Source: Planctomycetaceae bacterium (GTDB taxonomy: Bacteria; Planctomycetota; Planctomycetia; Planctomycetales; Planctomycetaceae). From it: a DNA stretch of 64,000 nt. This document shows positions 18,350 through 26,489 of the stretch, in pieces. The translations under genes were made by a program, and so were the position numbers. Position 1 is the first letter of the stretch. Each line of letters starts with the position of its first letter. The stretch is taken from NCBI GenBank assembly GCA_021732995.1, contig JAKFWA010000089.1:18737-82736 (forward strand), given 5' to 3'. The notes below the pieces were generated by a model. That model was given only the letters and a program-made list of their open reading frames with translations. It made no database searches and was not told the DNA's origin.

Positions 18350-20302
18350 ATGTCATCACCTGAGAGTCTCGAAATCACCCCGAGTTCGGCAACCGCGCAA
18401 GCTTCGGCACGCACGGAACCCGAGTTGAAAGCGCCGCCACTCGAACAACTGGTCGCGGAGTTTCCGCAGTGTGAGATCCTTGAATTCGTGGCCGGTGATG
18501 GCGTCAGCAGTGAGTATCGAGTCCGGGAACGGGAGACTGGCCGGGCTGCGCTACTGAGAATCTGGTCGTACGTTGATGCTTCCGCGACAGAGCGTTTTCA
18601 GGAACGTGCGTCGGCGCTGATGCAGCTCGGCCATCCGAACATCGCGACCGTTTTTTCCTGCGGTAAGAGCGAGCATTGGTGTTTCGTGCTTTCAGAGGAA
18701 GTCGCTGGCACAAGTATCCTGCAAGCGGCCGCGAATGGGGCCCTGTCCGCAGGCCAAGCTCTAGCCGCCGTTTCGGAGATTTGCGCAGCGCTGAAGTACG
18801 CCCACGAGCACGGCATCAATCATGGCGGTCTGCGGGCAGAGAACGTCATTCTGATCAGTAACAGCCAGGTGAAAATCACCGGCATTGGATTGTCGTCGCT
18901 CGACTGGTCAGATGATTCGCGGAAAGACGACGATGGTGCCTCGGATATCGCCGCTTTGGGTGTCATTGTCGGCGACTTGCGGGCAAGGTTGCCCGTTGCA
19001 GAGACGGCCCCGACACCGGTGGCTCTGGACGTCGTTCGAATGACTTCCGGGGCGACTGCCGCGTTCGAACCAACGCCGGCCGGATCGTCCTCGGCGGAAC
19101 CGACGATCGAGGCGCCTGCCGCCGCAGCCTCGATTCCACCGTCGTCCGAGATCAATCCCGCGGACGAACTGCAACTGCCCGCCAACGTGCTGATTACGCT
19201 CGGCGTTTGCGAACTGCTTTCGGTTCCCTTCTCGATCCTCAGCGCCGCCTGGATGGATTTATTGATTGCGCTGTTGTGGAGTGTTTCCGCAGTGGTGATT
19301 GGTTCGGTCACCGTGCTGGCGGGAATCTCGTTGAAGCGACAGCAGAACTATGGACTGACCGCCGTTGGACTGGCGCTGAGTGCCGTGCCGTCGCTGCTCT
19401 GGATTATCAAATTGCCTTTCCTCGCACTGGCATTCAACGAACTGCGCAAGCGGGAAGTGCGGCTATCGTTCCGGGAAACTGCATGGGCACAAAGCGACGC
19501 CTGGGTGCTGTTCCGCAAGTACGCACTGGGCACCAAAGAGGCCGCTCGCTACGCGGGTATCACGGGCGGTCACATCGCACGAGTCTGTGCAGTGCCGATC
19601 AAGTGGTTCCAGTTGAATCCCAAATTTCTATGGAGTGTCGTCTTCAGCATTGCGCTGCTGAGTTGGACGGTGTTCTGCGTCATGATGTCTGCCTTCGCCG
19701 CTCACGCCGATCAACTGAGGCAGGGACTTGCGGACCAGTCCATCCCGACGGGCACCTTGTTGCGAGTAACTCTGCTGGCCCTGTTGCCCTTCCTGCTGGG
19801 AGCGGGTGTGTTAGGCAGGCACTGCCTGCGGCGCTATCGCCGTTCGCAGACGACCACATGGAAGGAGCATATGGCGGGCCCGACCGAAGCCATGCTGTCG
19901 CTGCTGGTGATGTCGCTGCTGGTGGCCGCGCTGGTGTCGTTGCAGACTTCGTTGTCGCAGTGGATGTGGCCGTCCGAGGTGGAGCAGTCCGCCGGTCAGA
20001 TCGCACAGGAAGTCGCAGGCTGGCAACGGTTCCTACCGAGCGGCAGCTTGAACGTGCTGTATTTCGGATACGCCATCTTCGCAGCCTTCATTCTGGTGCT
20101 GCTGCCGTGGCAACGACCGAAGGCACTGACACGAACGCTGCTGATTGTCGGAATGGGCATTCTGCCGATCGGTATGATGATTCTGGCCGGAAACGCGATT
20201 CAGTTGTCGTTCTTCTGGTCGTTGCTGCTCCCGATCTGGCTCGCGATTCCCGCCGCTGGCTGGGCACTGGTGAACCTCACCCTGCCTCCGAAGACTCTCT
20301 AA
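18350..20302 (+). CDS. Membrane-anchored pseudokinase-like protein
   Basis: A protein of about 650 residues. The N-terminal 230 residues resemble a Ser/Thr kinase fold: FQERASALMQLGHPNIATVF, the hinge-like CFVLSEEV, and HGGLRAENVILISNSQVKITGIGL in place of the usual HRD...N and DFG segments. The catalytic Asp (HGG not HRD) and the DFG Asp (TGIG) are missing, so it is probably a pseudokinase. A disordered Ala/Pro/Ser-rich linker follows, then at least seven hydrophobic segments over the C-terminal 380 residues. I chose the ATG at 18350; an in-frame GTG lies at 18308. It probably senses or scaffolds at the membrane; no partner is evident next door. Confidence 0.75.
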   Translation: MSSPESLEITPSSATAQASARTEPELKAPPLEQLVAEFPQCEILEFVAGDGVSSEYRVRERETGRAALLRIWSYVDASATERFQERASALMQLGHPNIATVFSCGKSEHWCFVLSEEVAGTSILQAAANGALSAGQALAAVSEICAALKYAHEHGINHGGLRAENVILISNSQVKITGIGLSSLDWSDDSRKDDDGASDIAALGVIVGDLRARLPVAETAPTPVALDVVRMTSGATAAFEPTPAGSSSAEPTIEAPAAAASIPPSSEINPADELQLPANVLITLGVCELLSVPFSILSAAWMDLLIALLWSVSAVVIGSVTVLAGISLKRQQNYGLTAVGLALSAVPSLLWIIKLPFLALAFNELRKREVRLSFRETAWAQSDAWVLFRKYALGTKEAARYAGITGGHIARVCAVPIKWFQLNPKFLWSVVFSIALLSWTVFCVMMSAFAAHADQLRQGLADQSIPTGTLLRVTLLALLPFLLGAGVLGRHCLRRYRRSQTTTWKEHMAGPTEAMLSLLVMSLLVAALVSLQTSLSQWMWPSEVEQSAGQIAQEVAGWQRFLPSGSLNVLYFGYAIFAAFILVLLPWQRPKALTRTLLIVGMGILPIGMMILAGNAIQLSFFWSLLLPIWLAIPAAGWALVNLTLPPKTL

Positions 20303-20488
20303 CCAGGTGGGCCTGAGCCGCGCGCGAGCACGCGGGACTTGCCTCGCATGCCGGAACGCGTTGTACCACTTGCTTGAGGTTCAAACCCGCCACCGCCTAC
20401 AAACTTGGGCAGTTCGAGCGAAACCCGGTGGCGTGGACCAACGCTCGCGTGCTTGTGGTTCAACGAGTGATCTGGAAGGAGAACCTCG

Positions 20489-21727
20489 ATGCGTGGCTCA
20501 TCATCGCGAGTCTCAGCCTTGCTCATCCTGATCAGCGTATCGCTGGGCTGGCAGTGGAACCTGTCGCTGCTGTGCGCGGCGGACGAGACGAAGCTCCGGG
20601 TTGCTACCGATTTCCCCGGCGGAGCCGCGGAAGTTCTGGATATCGACCAGTCGAAACACCTTATCCGCTTCCAGGTGCCCGAGACCAAAACCGAGGCGCT
20701 CCGCAGTTGGTGGTACATACACATCAACGGCATCAAGCCGGGTTCGGAACTGCAGTTGGAACTGGTCTTCGGAAAATCCAAGGCGCAGCGAGCGTCCTAC
20801 ACAACCGACCGCCAGAAGTGGCTCTTTACCGAACCCGCCATTGAAAACGAGAAGACCGGCGCGTTCCTTTATCGTCAGAAGATCGATGCTACTGAGGCGT
20901 GGTTTGCGTGGTATCAACCCTACCTGCTCGCCAACGCGGAAGAGATTATCAATCGTGTCAGTAAGCAGCCTCACATTCAGAAGTTCGTTCTGTGTCAGAG
21001 CGAAGCGAATCGACCAGTGCCGGGAATTCGCATCTCTGAGCCGGGCGTTCCCGACGACCAGCGCTTCGGGGTCTGGATTCAGGCCAGACAGCACGCCTGG
21101 GAAACGGGTGGCAGTTGGACGGCTCATGGGCTGATTGAATGGCTGGCGAGCGACGCACCCGAAGCCGCCGCTCTTCGCCGCAAAGCGTCCATTACGATTA
21201 TACCGATTATGGATGTGGATAGTGTTGAAGCAGGGTTGGGCGGAAAATGGCAGAATCCGCACGACCACAATCGCGACTGGTCCGACAACCCGCATTGGAA
21301 GGCGGTGCAGGCCGCGCAAAAAGAACTTAAGCAGCTTGATACCGCCAATAAGCTGGATATCGCGCTCGACCTGCACGATCCCGGCTGGGAGGGAGTATTC
21401 GAGTTCTGGTGCAATCCTTACCCAGTGATGAAGGGTATTCGGCGCCGGAATACCGATCGGTTCCTGGCTGCGGCGAAACAGGAAATCGTTGGCCCATTGA
21501 AATTCGATCCTGAGGTCTATTCACCATACACCATCGATACTCCGACTGCCGGAAACTGGCTGAGCCAACGCACCAGACCGCACGTGGTCGGAGGCACCTG
21601 CGAGATCGGCGTCTGCCCACCACCTGGCTTCCACGGCAATCCGCCGTCCTTCCAACTCACCGCCGGGAAGGAACTGGGATTGTCACTGCTGAGATATCTT
21701 GAGCTCTCCAATCGCCAGGTCCCGTGA
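20489..21727 (+). CDS. Secreted M14-family zinc carboxypeptidase
   Basis: A 412-residue exported metallopeptidase. A signal peptide covers about residues 1-31. A beta-sandwich-like N-terminal domain (about 35-150) precedes the M14 catalytic domain. Zinc ligands are H202 and E205 in RQHAWETGGSW and H296 in DLHDPG. The substrate-binding Asn-Arg appears as HNRDW (N261-R262) and the general base is probably E372 in GGTCEIG. The N-terminal domain plus this catalytic layout resembles the cytosolic-carboxypeptidase-like branch, though here exported. GGAG precedes the ATG. It presumably trims peptides in the periplasm. The convergent neighbour is a sulfatase. Confidence 0.85.
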   Translation: MRGSSSRVSALLILISVSLGWQWNLSLLCAADETKLRVATDFPGGAAEVLDIDQSKHLIRFQVPETKTEALRSWWYIHINGIKPGSELQLELVFGKSKAQRASYTTDRQKWLFTEPAIENEKTGAFLYRQKIDATEAWFAWYQPYLLANAEEIINRVSKQPHIQKFVLCQSEANRPVPGIRISEPGVPDDQRFGVWIQARQHAWETGGSWTAHGLIEWLASDAPEAAALRRKASITIIPIMDVDSVEAGLGGKWQNPHDHNRDWSDNPHWKAVQAAQKELKQLDTANKLDIALDLHDPGWEGVFEFWCNPYPVMKGIRRRNTDRFLAAAKQEIVGPLKFDPEVYSPYTIDTPTAGNWLSQRTRPHVVGGTCEIGVCPPPGFHGNPPSFQLTAGKELGLSLLRYLELSNRQVP

Positions 21728-21822
21728 CTGGAGCCCGCTCGTCATGTGCGAGCCGTCTGGCCGAACTTGCAAGATCAAGGTCCTAAAGTCCATCGCAGCC
21801 GGTTGTCAGCCCAGGAACAGAG

Positions 21823-23394
21823 TCATTTGGCGTCAGCGTTCTTTTGGGCGATAGGGTAACGTTTCACCATGATGTCGTTCTTCTGCGGGGCTCCCGGGCG
21901 GCTGCGGCCGGAGCGGATGATTTGTTCCATGAGGGCGGACATCTCGGCAACGACGGTGGGGTTGTCGTTAGCGAGGTTCTTCGTTTCGCCGATGTCGGCT
22001 TGCAGGTCATAGAGTTGGCAGGGTGCGTCACCTTCCGGCGCGAAGATGAGCTTCATCGAACCGCGTCGCAGACCGGGAGTGCCGGCTGAAGCGCAGCTCA
22101 CGGCGGTTGGTCGCGTTGGCTTGTCTTCGCCTTTGAGCAGCGGCAGCAAACTGAAGCTGTCTTCGCCTGTATTGTCAGGTAGTGGTGTGCTCCAGATCTC
22201 GGCGAGCGTTGCGATGACGTCAGCCTGATGGACCAGTTGCGAGCACACGCTGCCGGGTTTGGTTGTTCCCGGCCAGCGCATGATGAACGGCACACGATGG
22301 CCGCCTTCATGCACGTCGGTCTTGTAGCCACGCAACGGGCCACTCGGATAATGGCCTTGAGCTTCCATGTTCTTTACGCCGATGTAGCTCGCACACCCGT
22401 TGTCGCTGGTGAACAGCACAAGCGTGTTGTCGGTCACGTTGTGCTGATCCAAAGCAGCGAGCACTCGCCCGACTGCGGCGTCCGTTTCCATGACCAGATC
22501 GGCGTAGACTCCGAGACCACTCTTGCCGCGCCACTCAGCGTTGACCGCCAGCGGAGTATGCGGAGACGTCAGCGGCATGTAGAGCAGGAACGGCTCTTTG
22601 GTTTTCGCGGAACGGCCAATGAACTCGACCGCGCGCTCCGTCAGCGCGGGCAGAATGCCTTCCAGCTTCCAGTTCTCCAGCGCCGGACCTTGCAGGCTGG
22701 CCTGATTCGCGACGAGCGATTTCGCAGGCAGCAGTTCGGTTGGAATGCCGCGCGTGCGGTCGTTGTCGATGAAACAATACGGCGGCCAGTTCGGAACATC
22801 GGTGCCGAAGTACTCGTCGAAACCACGAGTCGTCGGACCACCAGGAATCGGCCGCGAAAACACTTCGCGCCAGGTGGCTCGATGCTCGTCAGTGATCTCG
22901 GTGGTGACCTTGCCTCCGCCACCCGACTTGCCACCCAACCCTTGGAAGTAAGCCCGCTTGTCTTCCGGAATTGGCCAGTCCCAACCCAGATGCCACTTGC
23001 CGACGCAGGCCGTGCGATAACCCTGCTGCTTCGCCAGTCCGGCAATCGTGAGCCGGTCCGGTGCAATCAACGGCTTGCCCCATACGTTGACTATCCCCGC
23101 CTGCAGCCGAGTCCGCCAGTGATACCGCCCCGTCAGCAACGCATATCTTGAGGGCGAACACACCCCAGACGACGAGTGCCCATCGGTGAATCGCATCCCA
23201 CCTGCCGCTAACCGATCGATGTGCGGAGTGGCAATCTTGCCACGCTCAGGGTTGTTGCAGGCGACATCTCCATACCCGAGATCGTCAGCGAGAATCACTA
23301 CAACATTCGGTTTGCGAGGCGAGGCATCCGCAGCAAAGCCGATTTCACAACACAGCCACCCGCACACAACCAGCCAAGCCAGCAATGTCTTCAT
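21823..23394 (-). CDS. Secreted type I sulfatase
   Basis: A 523-residue exported sulfatase. A signal peptide ends near residue 22 (GFAADA). The metal-binding ADDLGYGDV is at about 36-44, and the modification motif CSPSR starts at C79, where Cys would be converted to formylglycine. GKWHLGW, TSPHTPL, LFTSDNG and the C-terminal YDLQADIGETKNLA are typical of the S1 family. Planctomycetes carry many such enzymes for degrading sulfated polysaccharides. The activating enzyme is not in the window. The sulfate ester substrate cannot be inferred from sequence alone. Confidence 0.96.
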   Translation of the reverse strand: MKTLLAWLVVCGWLCCEIGFAADASPRKPNVVVILADDLGYGDVACNNPERGKIATPHIDRLAAGGMRFTDGHSSSGVCSPSRYALLTGRYHWRTRLQAGIVNVWGKPLIAPDRLTIAGLAKQQGYRTACVGKWHLGWDWPIPEDKRAYFQGLGGKSGGGGKVTTEITDEHRATWREVFSRPIPGGPTTRGFDEYFGTDVPNWPPYCFIDNDRTRGIPTELLPAKSLVANQASLQGPALENWKLEGILPALTERAVEFIGRSAKTKEPFLLYMPLTSPHTPLAVNAEWRGKSGLGVYADLVMETDAAVGRVLAALDQHNVTDNTLVLFTSDNGCASYIGVKNMEAQGHYPSGPLRGYKTDVHEGGHRVPFIMRWPGTTKPGSVCSQLVHQADVIATLAEIWSTPLPDNTGEDSFSLLPLLKGEDKPTRPTAVSCASAGTPGLRRGSMKLIFAPEGDAPCQLYDLQADIGETKNLANDNPTVVAEMSALMEQIIRSGRSRPGAPQKNDIMVKRYPIAQKNADAK

Positions 23395-23427
23395 GAGTTT
23401 GTGCCTACGGGACCTAAGGTTGTTAAG

Positions 23428-23964
23428 TCAGTCCGAGTCCGTTGCGCATACCAAAAACCAGCTATGGCTGATTGGATTGGCAATCAGATACATAGCCCAA
23501 GTGATACCGCAGAGCCAAGGCGTCCACTGTTCTTTGATTTGGAAGATCCGGACATCTTCTCGACCGGGCTCGACCAGAAACGAAGTAAACGCTTGAGACA
23601 GCTTACGAGCCTCTCGCTGCGAGGATCCGAACTTCTTATAGCAACCGCCGGTTATCAGCAGCTCGGCCAATTGCTCGGCTAGTACATGCGCCGAAATCAT
23701 TGAATAGTCGGGAATCGGCGTCCACGCCCCCTTCGCTTTGAGTTCGGGGACTAGGTCGGTGAGCGACTGAATCAGATGGCGAAAGAGCCCGGCGTTGTTG
23801 GCCGTGAGTTCGGTCCAAAATGGCACAGGATCTACATTGAATCCTTGGATGATTAATTCGCCGTGTATGTAAAGCGGACGAAGTGACTCCGCGAACGAGC
23901 TGACTCGATTGTCGTCAAGAACCAACGATTCGAAACGCAGATCTGGAAAGTGAGGAGTAGTCAT
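23428..23964 (-). CDS. Hypothetical protein, 178 residues
   Basis: I do not recognise this protein. It begins MTTPHFPDLRFESLVLDDN and appears soluble, with a mixed alpha/beta composition and no signal peptide. The middle holds a probable helical pair (FWTELTANNAGLFRHLIQSL and VLAEQLAELLITGG), and the C-terminus ends in an aromatic, partly hydrophobic stretch (WTPWLCGITWAMYLIANPISHSW). It lies 33 bases upstream of the sulfatase on the same strand-side cluster and 56 bases downstream of the TadE-like gene, all transcribed leftward. Codon use resembles the neighbouring genes, which supports it being real. Confidence 0.55.
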   Translation of the reverse strand: MTTPHFPDLRFESLVLDDNRVSSFAESLRPLYIHGELIIQGFNVDPVPFWTELTANNAGLFRHLIQSLTDLVPELKAKGAWTPIPDYSMISAHVLAEQLAELLITGGCYKKFGSSQREARKLSQAFTSFLVEPGREDVRIFQIKEQWTPWLCGITWAMYLIANPISHSWFLVCATDSD

Positions 23965-24020
23965 TCACGCTTCCAAACATCCTTCAGTGGATCTCGAAGA
24001 CACCGGCCTTCACACGCAGC

Positions 24021-25061
24021 CTACTGCGTGTCTTGCAGGTAGCTCAGCAGGGGCTTGAAGCCTTCGTTGGTCAGGGTGACCGTGGCTGAGATGGGGGTCG
24101 TGTATACGGGCTCGAGGAATGGGACTCGGCTGGAGGCACGTTGTTCGGTGATGCGCGGGGCGGTTTGATCCCGGCGGCCGTCGCCACCGACAACGTAGCG
24201 GGCCAGGAAACGGCCGGGGCCGGGCAGCAGGGCGAAGTCATGAGTGACTCGCACGATCAGCGGGTCCTGCCAGCCGACTTCGTTGCGGTTCCAGTCGCGC
24301 ACCCACTCGCCTTCCTCATCTGTGGATGCCTGACCGTTGACGATGCGCAGCACGCGCGGGTTGTAGGTCGGGCCGTTGTAGGTGTCTTTGTCGATGAACG
24401 CGACATCGACGACGGTGTTCCAGTAGGCGTAGCTCAGCTTGTTGCGCAGACGTTGGGGAACTCGAGAGTTGTTCTGTGACGCGGGATCAAACTCGGCATA
24501 GGCGGCGATGATCGCGTCCGGCTGACTGCCGCAGCTCGGACAGTCCAGTGGCTGCACGTAATTCCGCCCCGGAGCTGCAGGGGCCACACCCTGCACAGCG
24601 GCTCCGAAGATCTTGTTGAGCTTGTATGAGGTTGACGCGTCGGTGCCGGTCATCGTCAACCGGTTGCCTTCGATGCGCAATTGCTGAGGCGCGTCTTCCG
24701 CAAACGGCAGCGGGAGCAGGTTCTCTTCCGATTCGGCCCAGCCGGACGAGGTATCCCGGAAATGGGCCGGAGTCCAGACAATCGCCGCACGAGCCGCCGC
24801 GAACGCCGCGTGATGCACCATCACGATGCCGACCATCAACTGGCTCACCTGCACGATGAACATGACGATCATGATGAACAGCGGCAGCGTCAGCACGAAG
24901 CTCAACGATTGCACGCCGCCGTGTTGGCAACGGTGCAGTTTCAGGAGTCGCCGCCAGTCGAACTTCAGGCCGCTGCAGGCGACCACCGCTCTCAACACCA
25001 GGAACCCCATCGCCAGCGCGATCAATGCGGGAATCAGGGCTTGAAGAACGGAGCGATGCAT
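24021..25061 (-). CDS. TadE-like pilus assembly / exported protein
   Basis: A 346-residue protein with two N-terminal hydrophobic segments. The first (about 8-30) is followed by a basic stretch. The second, SLSFVLTLPLFIMIVMFIVQVSQLM (about 52-76), continues into HHAAFAAARAAIVW, which is the TadE pattern: a pilin-like helix followed by an Ala/Arg-rich amphipathic helix. The remainder is a soluble, extracytoplasmic domain with a CPSC pair. TadE-like minor pseudopilins act in Tad/Flp pilus assembly. The genes for a prepilin peptidase and two small pilin-like proteins lie upstream on the same strand, which supports this role. Confidence 0.72.
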   Translation of the reverse strand: MHRSVLQALIPALIALAMGFLVLRAVVACSGLKFDWRRLLKLHRCQHGGVQSLSFVLTLPLFIMIVMFIVQVSQLMVGIVMVHHAAFAAARAAIVWTPAHFRDTSSGWAESEENLLPLPFAEDAPQQLRIEGNRLTMTGTDASTSYKLNKIFGAAVQGVAPAAPGRNYVQPLDCPSCGSQPDAIIAAYAEFDPASQNNSRVPQRLRNKLSYAYWNTVVDVAFIDKDTYNGPTYNPRVLRIVNGQASTDEEGEWVRDWNRNEVGWQDPLIVRVTHDFALLPGPGRFLARYVVGGDGRRDQTAPRITEQRASSRVPFLEPVYTTPISATVTLTNEGFKPLLSYLQDTQ

Positions 25062-25121
25062 TTCAGAGAGTTTCCGGACTATGGCTCGAAGCTACAAATA
25101 AGTTCGCAAAGTCGCAGTTGG

Positions 25122-25179
25122 TGTAGGACGGACAATCCTGTCCTTCAAAACAACGACGGACAGGATTATCCGTCCTACA
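25122..25179. repeat. 22-bp inverted repeat (REP-like hairpin)
   Basis: Two 22-base arms (25122-25143 and 25158-25179) are reverse complements with a single mismatch (25133 against 25168), separated by 14 bases. The arm begins TGTAGGACGGA and ends AATCCTGTCC. It lies between the prepilin peptidase and TadE-like genes. The high symmetry and absence of a T tract suggest a dispersed REP-like element rather than a terminator, although a genome search is needed to show copies. Confidence 0.7.
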
Positions 25180-25188
25180 AAAGCGGTC

Positions 25189-25725
25189 TCACTGCTTCAT
25201 CAGGATTGGCCACGTGACAATTACTGTGGCAACCAAAGCTGATGGAGCCAAGAACAAACTGCGTTGCAGCGGTTGACGTTCGCGGGATGTCAGAGGAATC
25301 CAGCCGCGAGCCTGGATCACCAGACACACGTGCTGCCAGGTCGATCGCATCAGATTCACGATCCCGGCCTGCCAGATGATGATGGCCATGCCGCAGATGA
25401 AGCCGAGCGAAAACGTCCAGAGCAACGCTTCGATGCCCCCTTCCACTCCGAGAAAAGCACCCATCATGGCGACCAGCTTCACGTCGCCGCCGCCCATGTC
25501 AAAAAACACAAACGCGACCAGCATGATGCTGCCGCACGCCAGCAAACCCCACAGACTGGCGAACAAGCTATCGCCGCCGCTCCCGAGAATTCCGAGTCCG
25601 GCCGCGTTAAGAATCAACCCCGCCACGATGCCAGGGTAAGTATTCCAATTGTAAATGGCGTGTCGCGAGGCATCCGTGATGGCCGCGACCAGCAGCAGAA
25701 TCAGTAAGGCGATCAGGGCCGTCAT
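25189..25725 (-). CDS. Prepilin peptidase, A24 family (TadV/CpaA-like)
   Basis: A 178-residue polytopic aspartic peptidase that processes type IV/Flp prepilins at the inner membrane. The two catalytic Asp residues are in AAITDASRHAIYN near the N-terminus and in the GxGD-type motif MGGGDVKLVAMMGAF. About five or six hydrophobic helices are visible. It lacks the cytoplasmic methyltransferase domain of PilD, as TadV/CpaA does. The ATG at 25725 gives MTALIALLILL; the in-frame extension upstream to 25842 has no family resemblance and overlaps the next gene. It serves the pilin-like products encoded just upstream. Confidence 0.88.
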   Translation of the reverse strand: MTALIALLILLLVAAITDASRHAIYNWNTYPGIVAGLILNAAGLGILGSGGDSLFASLWGLLACGSIMLVAFVFFDMGGGDVKLVAMMGAFLGVEGGIEALLWTFSLGFICGMAIIIWQAGIVNLMRSTWQHVCLVIQARGWIPLTSRERQPLQRSLFLAPSALVATVIVTWPILMKQ

Positions 25726-25810
25726 GTCGAACGTTCTCACTGCCAGTTCTGTCGGACTCGTCCGACCGAATCCGGGTCGTGAGACGATGCATTCGCTCAG
25801 AACTGCAGCG

Positions 25811-26029
25811 CTATGTGCGATTGGCGGCCGCGTTGTCGGCACCTTCTTCGAGCTGCTCCATTCCTCGATTGAAATAGTTCTTGATCCGGGGCCAGCCGAA
25901 TTTGATCAGGAAGATGAGGATCGGAATCGCGATCGCGCCGACGATCAGAATCGTTTCGAGACTGACCGCTCCGCGTTCGTCCCGATGAACTCGACGCAGC
26001 AGTTTTCCGAGGGATGACTCGCGCAGCAT
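25811..26029 (-). CDS. Flp-type pilin-like small protein
   Basis: A 72-residue protein with the organisation of an Flp/Fap pilin. A basic leader ends in DERGAVSLETILIVGAIAIPILIFLIKFGW. In this, the Gly-Ala-Val-Ser-Leu-Glu stretch is a prepilin-peptidase-like cleavage site with the +5/+6 Glu, followed by a single hydrophobic helix. A short polar, Glu/Asn-rich tail follows. It lies directly upstream of the prepilin peptidase gene and downstream of a second similar protein. It probably forms the pilus fibre or a minor subunit. Confidence 0.78.
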   Translation of the reverse strand: MLRESSLGKLLRRVHRDERGAVSLETILIVGAIAIPILIFLIKFGWPRIKNYFNRGMEQLEEGADNAAANRT

Positions 26030-26053
26030 GCTGATGTTCCATTCGATCGCAGC

Positions 26054-26290
26054 TTAGAGAAACGGCCAGGCGATCAACGTGCAGATCATTTCATAAGTGA
26101 GCTGAATGATGCGCTTTCCCGTCGGCATCACGAACGCGACCAGCGGCAAGATGACTCCGAGCAACAGGATGTAATCCAGCGTCGCAGCCCCGTCTCGCAC
26201 CGGCCCGTTGTGTTCAAGCTGATCGACCTGCCGGCCACTTGGCCAACTCCGTTGCCGACGACACCTCAAGTTGTTTCGACGGCTGTGCAT
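26054..26290 (-). CDS. Second Flp pilin-like small protein
   Basis: A protein of about 78 residues. A basic, Arg-rich leader is followed by RDGAATLDYILLLGVILPLVAFVMPTGKRIIQL, again a Gly-Ala-Ala-Thr-Leu-Asp processing-like site before one hydrophobic helix, here with an acidic Asp at the expected +5-type position. The C-terminus is hydrophobic (CTLIAWPFL). It sits 24 bases upstream of the other pilin-like gene on the same strand. The start is uncertain; the ATG at 26290 is the most plausible of the in-frame choices. It could be a minor pilin. Confidence 0.62.
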   Translation of the reverse strand: MHSRRNNLRCRRQRSWPSGRQVDQLEHNGPVRDGAATLDYILLLGVILPLVAFVMPTGKRIIQLTYEMICTLIAWPFL

Positions 26291-26489
26291 GACGATCAAC
26301 CCGCTCGCAGAAGGGAAAGAGCACCTGCAGCCTATCTTGTGCGAAAGAGCGTTGCCAAGTTCTGTCAGGCATCTGCCGCACACGAAGCCCAAAGAACTGC
26401 CCGCGGAAACGTCCGTCGCTGGGAAAATTGCCCAGTTTCGTTACATCCACAGGCAGGATGCTGCTCTTCCGCAACGCAGGACAAGCTCG

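Noticed and set aside
17068..18414. A 448-codon reverse open frame over gnd and the following gap.
   Set aside because: It is antisense to the clearly conserved gnd gene and carries no domain of its own. It also crosses the intrinsic terminator.
20370..20400. A tRNA-like T-arm (GGTTCAAACC followed by CGCCACCGCC), whose reverse-strand translation gives the well-known spurious GFEP pattern.
   Set aside because: The T stem has mismatches, and no matching acceptor, D or anticodon arms can be folded upstream at tRNA spacing. It may be a remnant of a tRNA or repeat but is not a functional tRNA.
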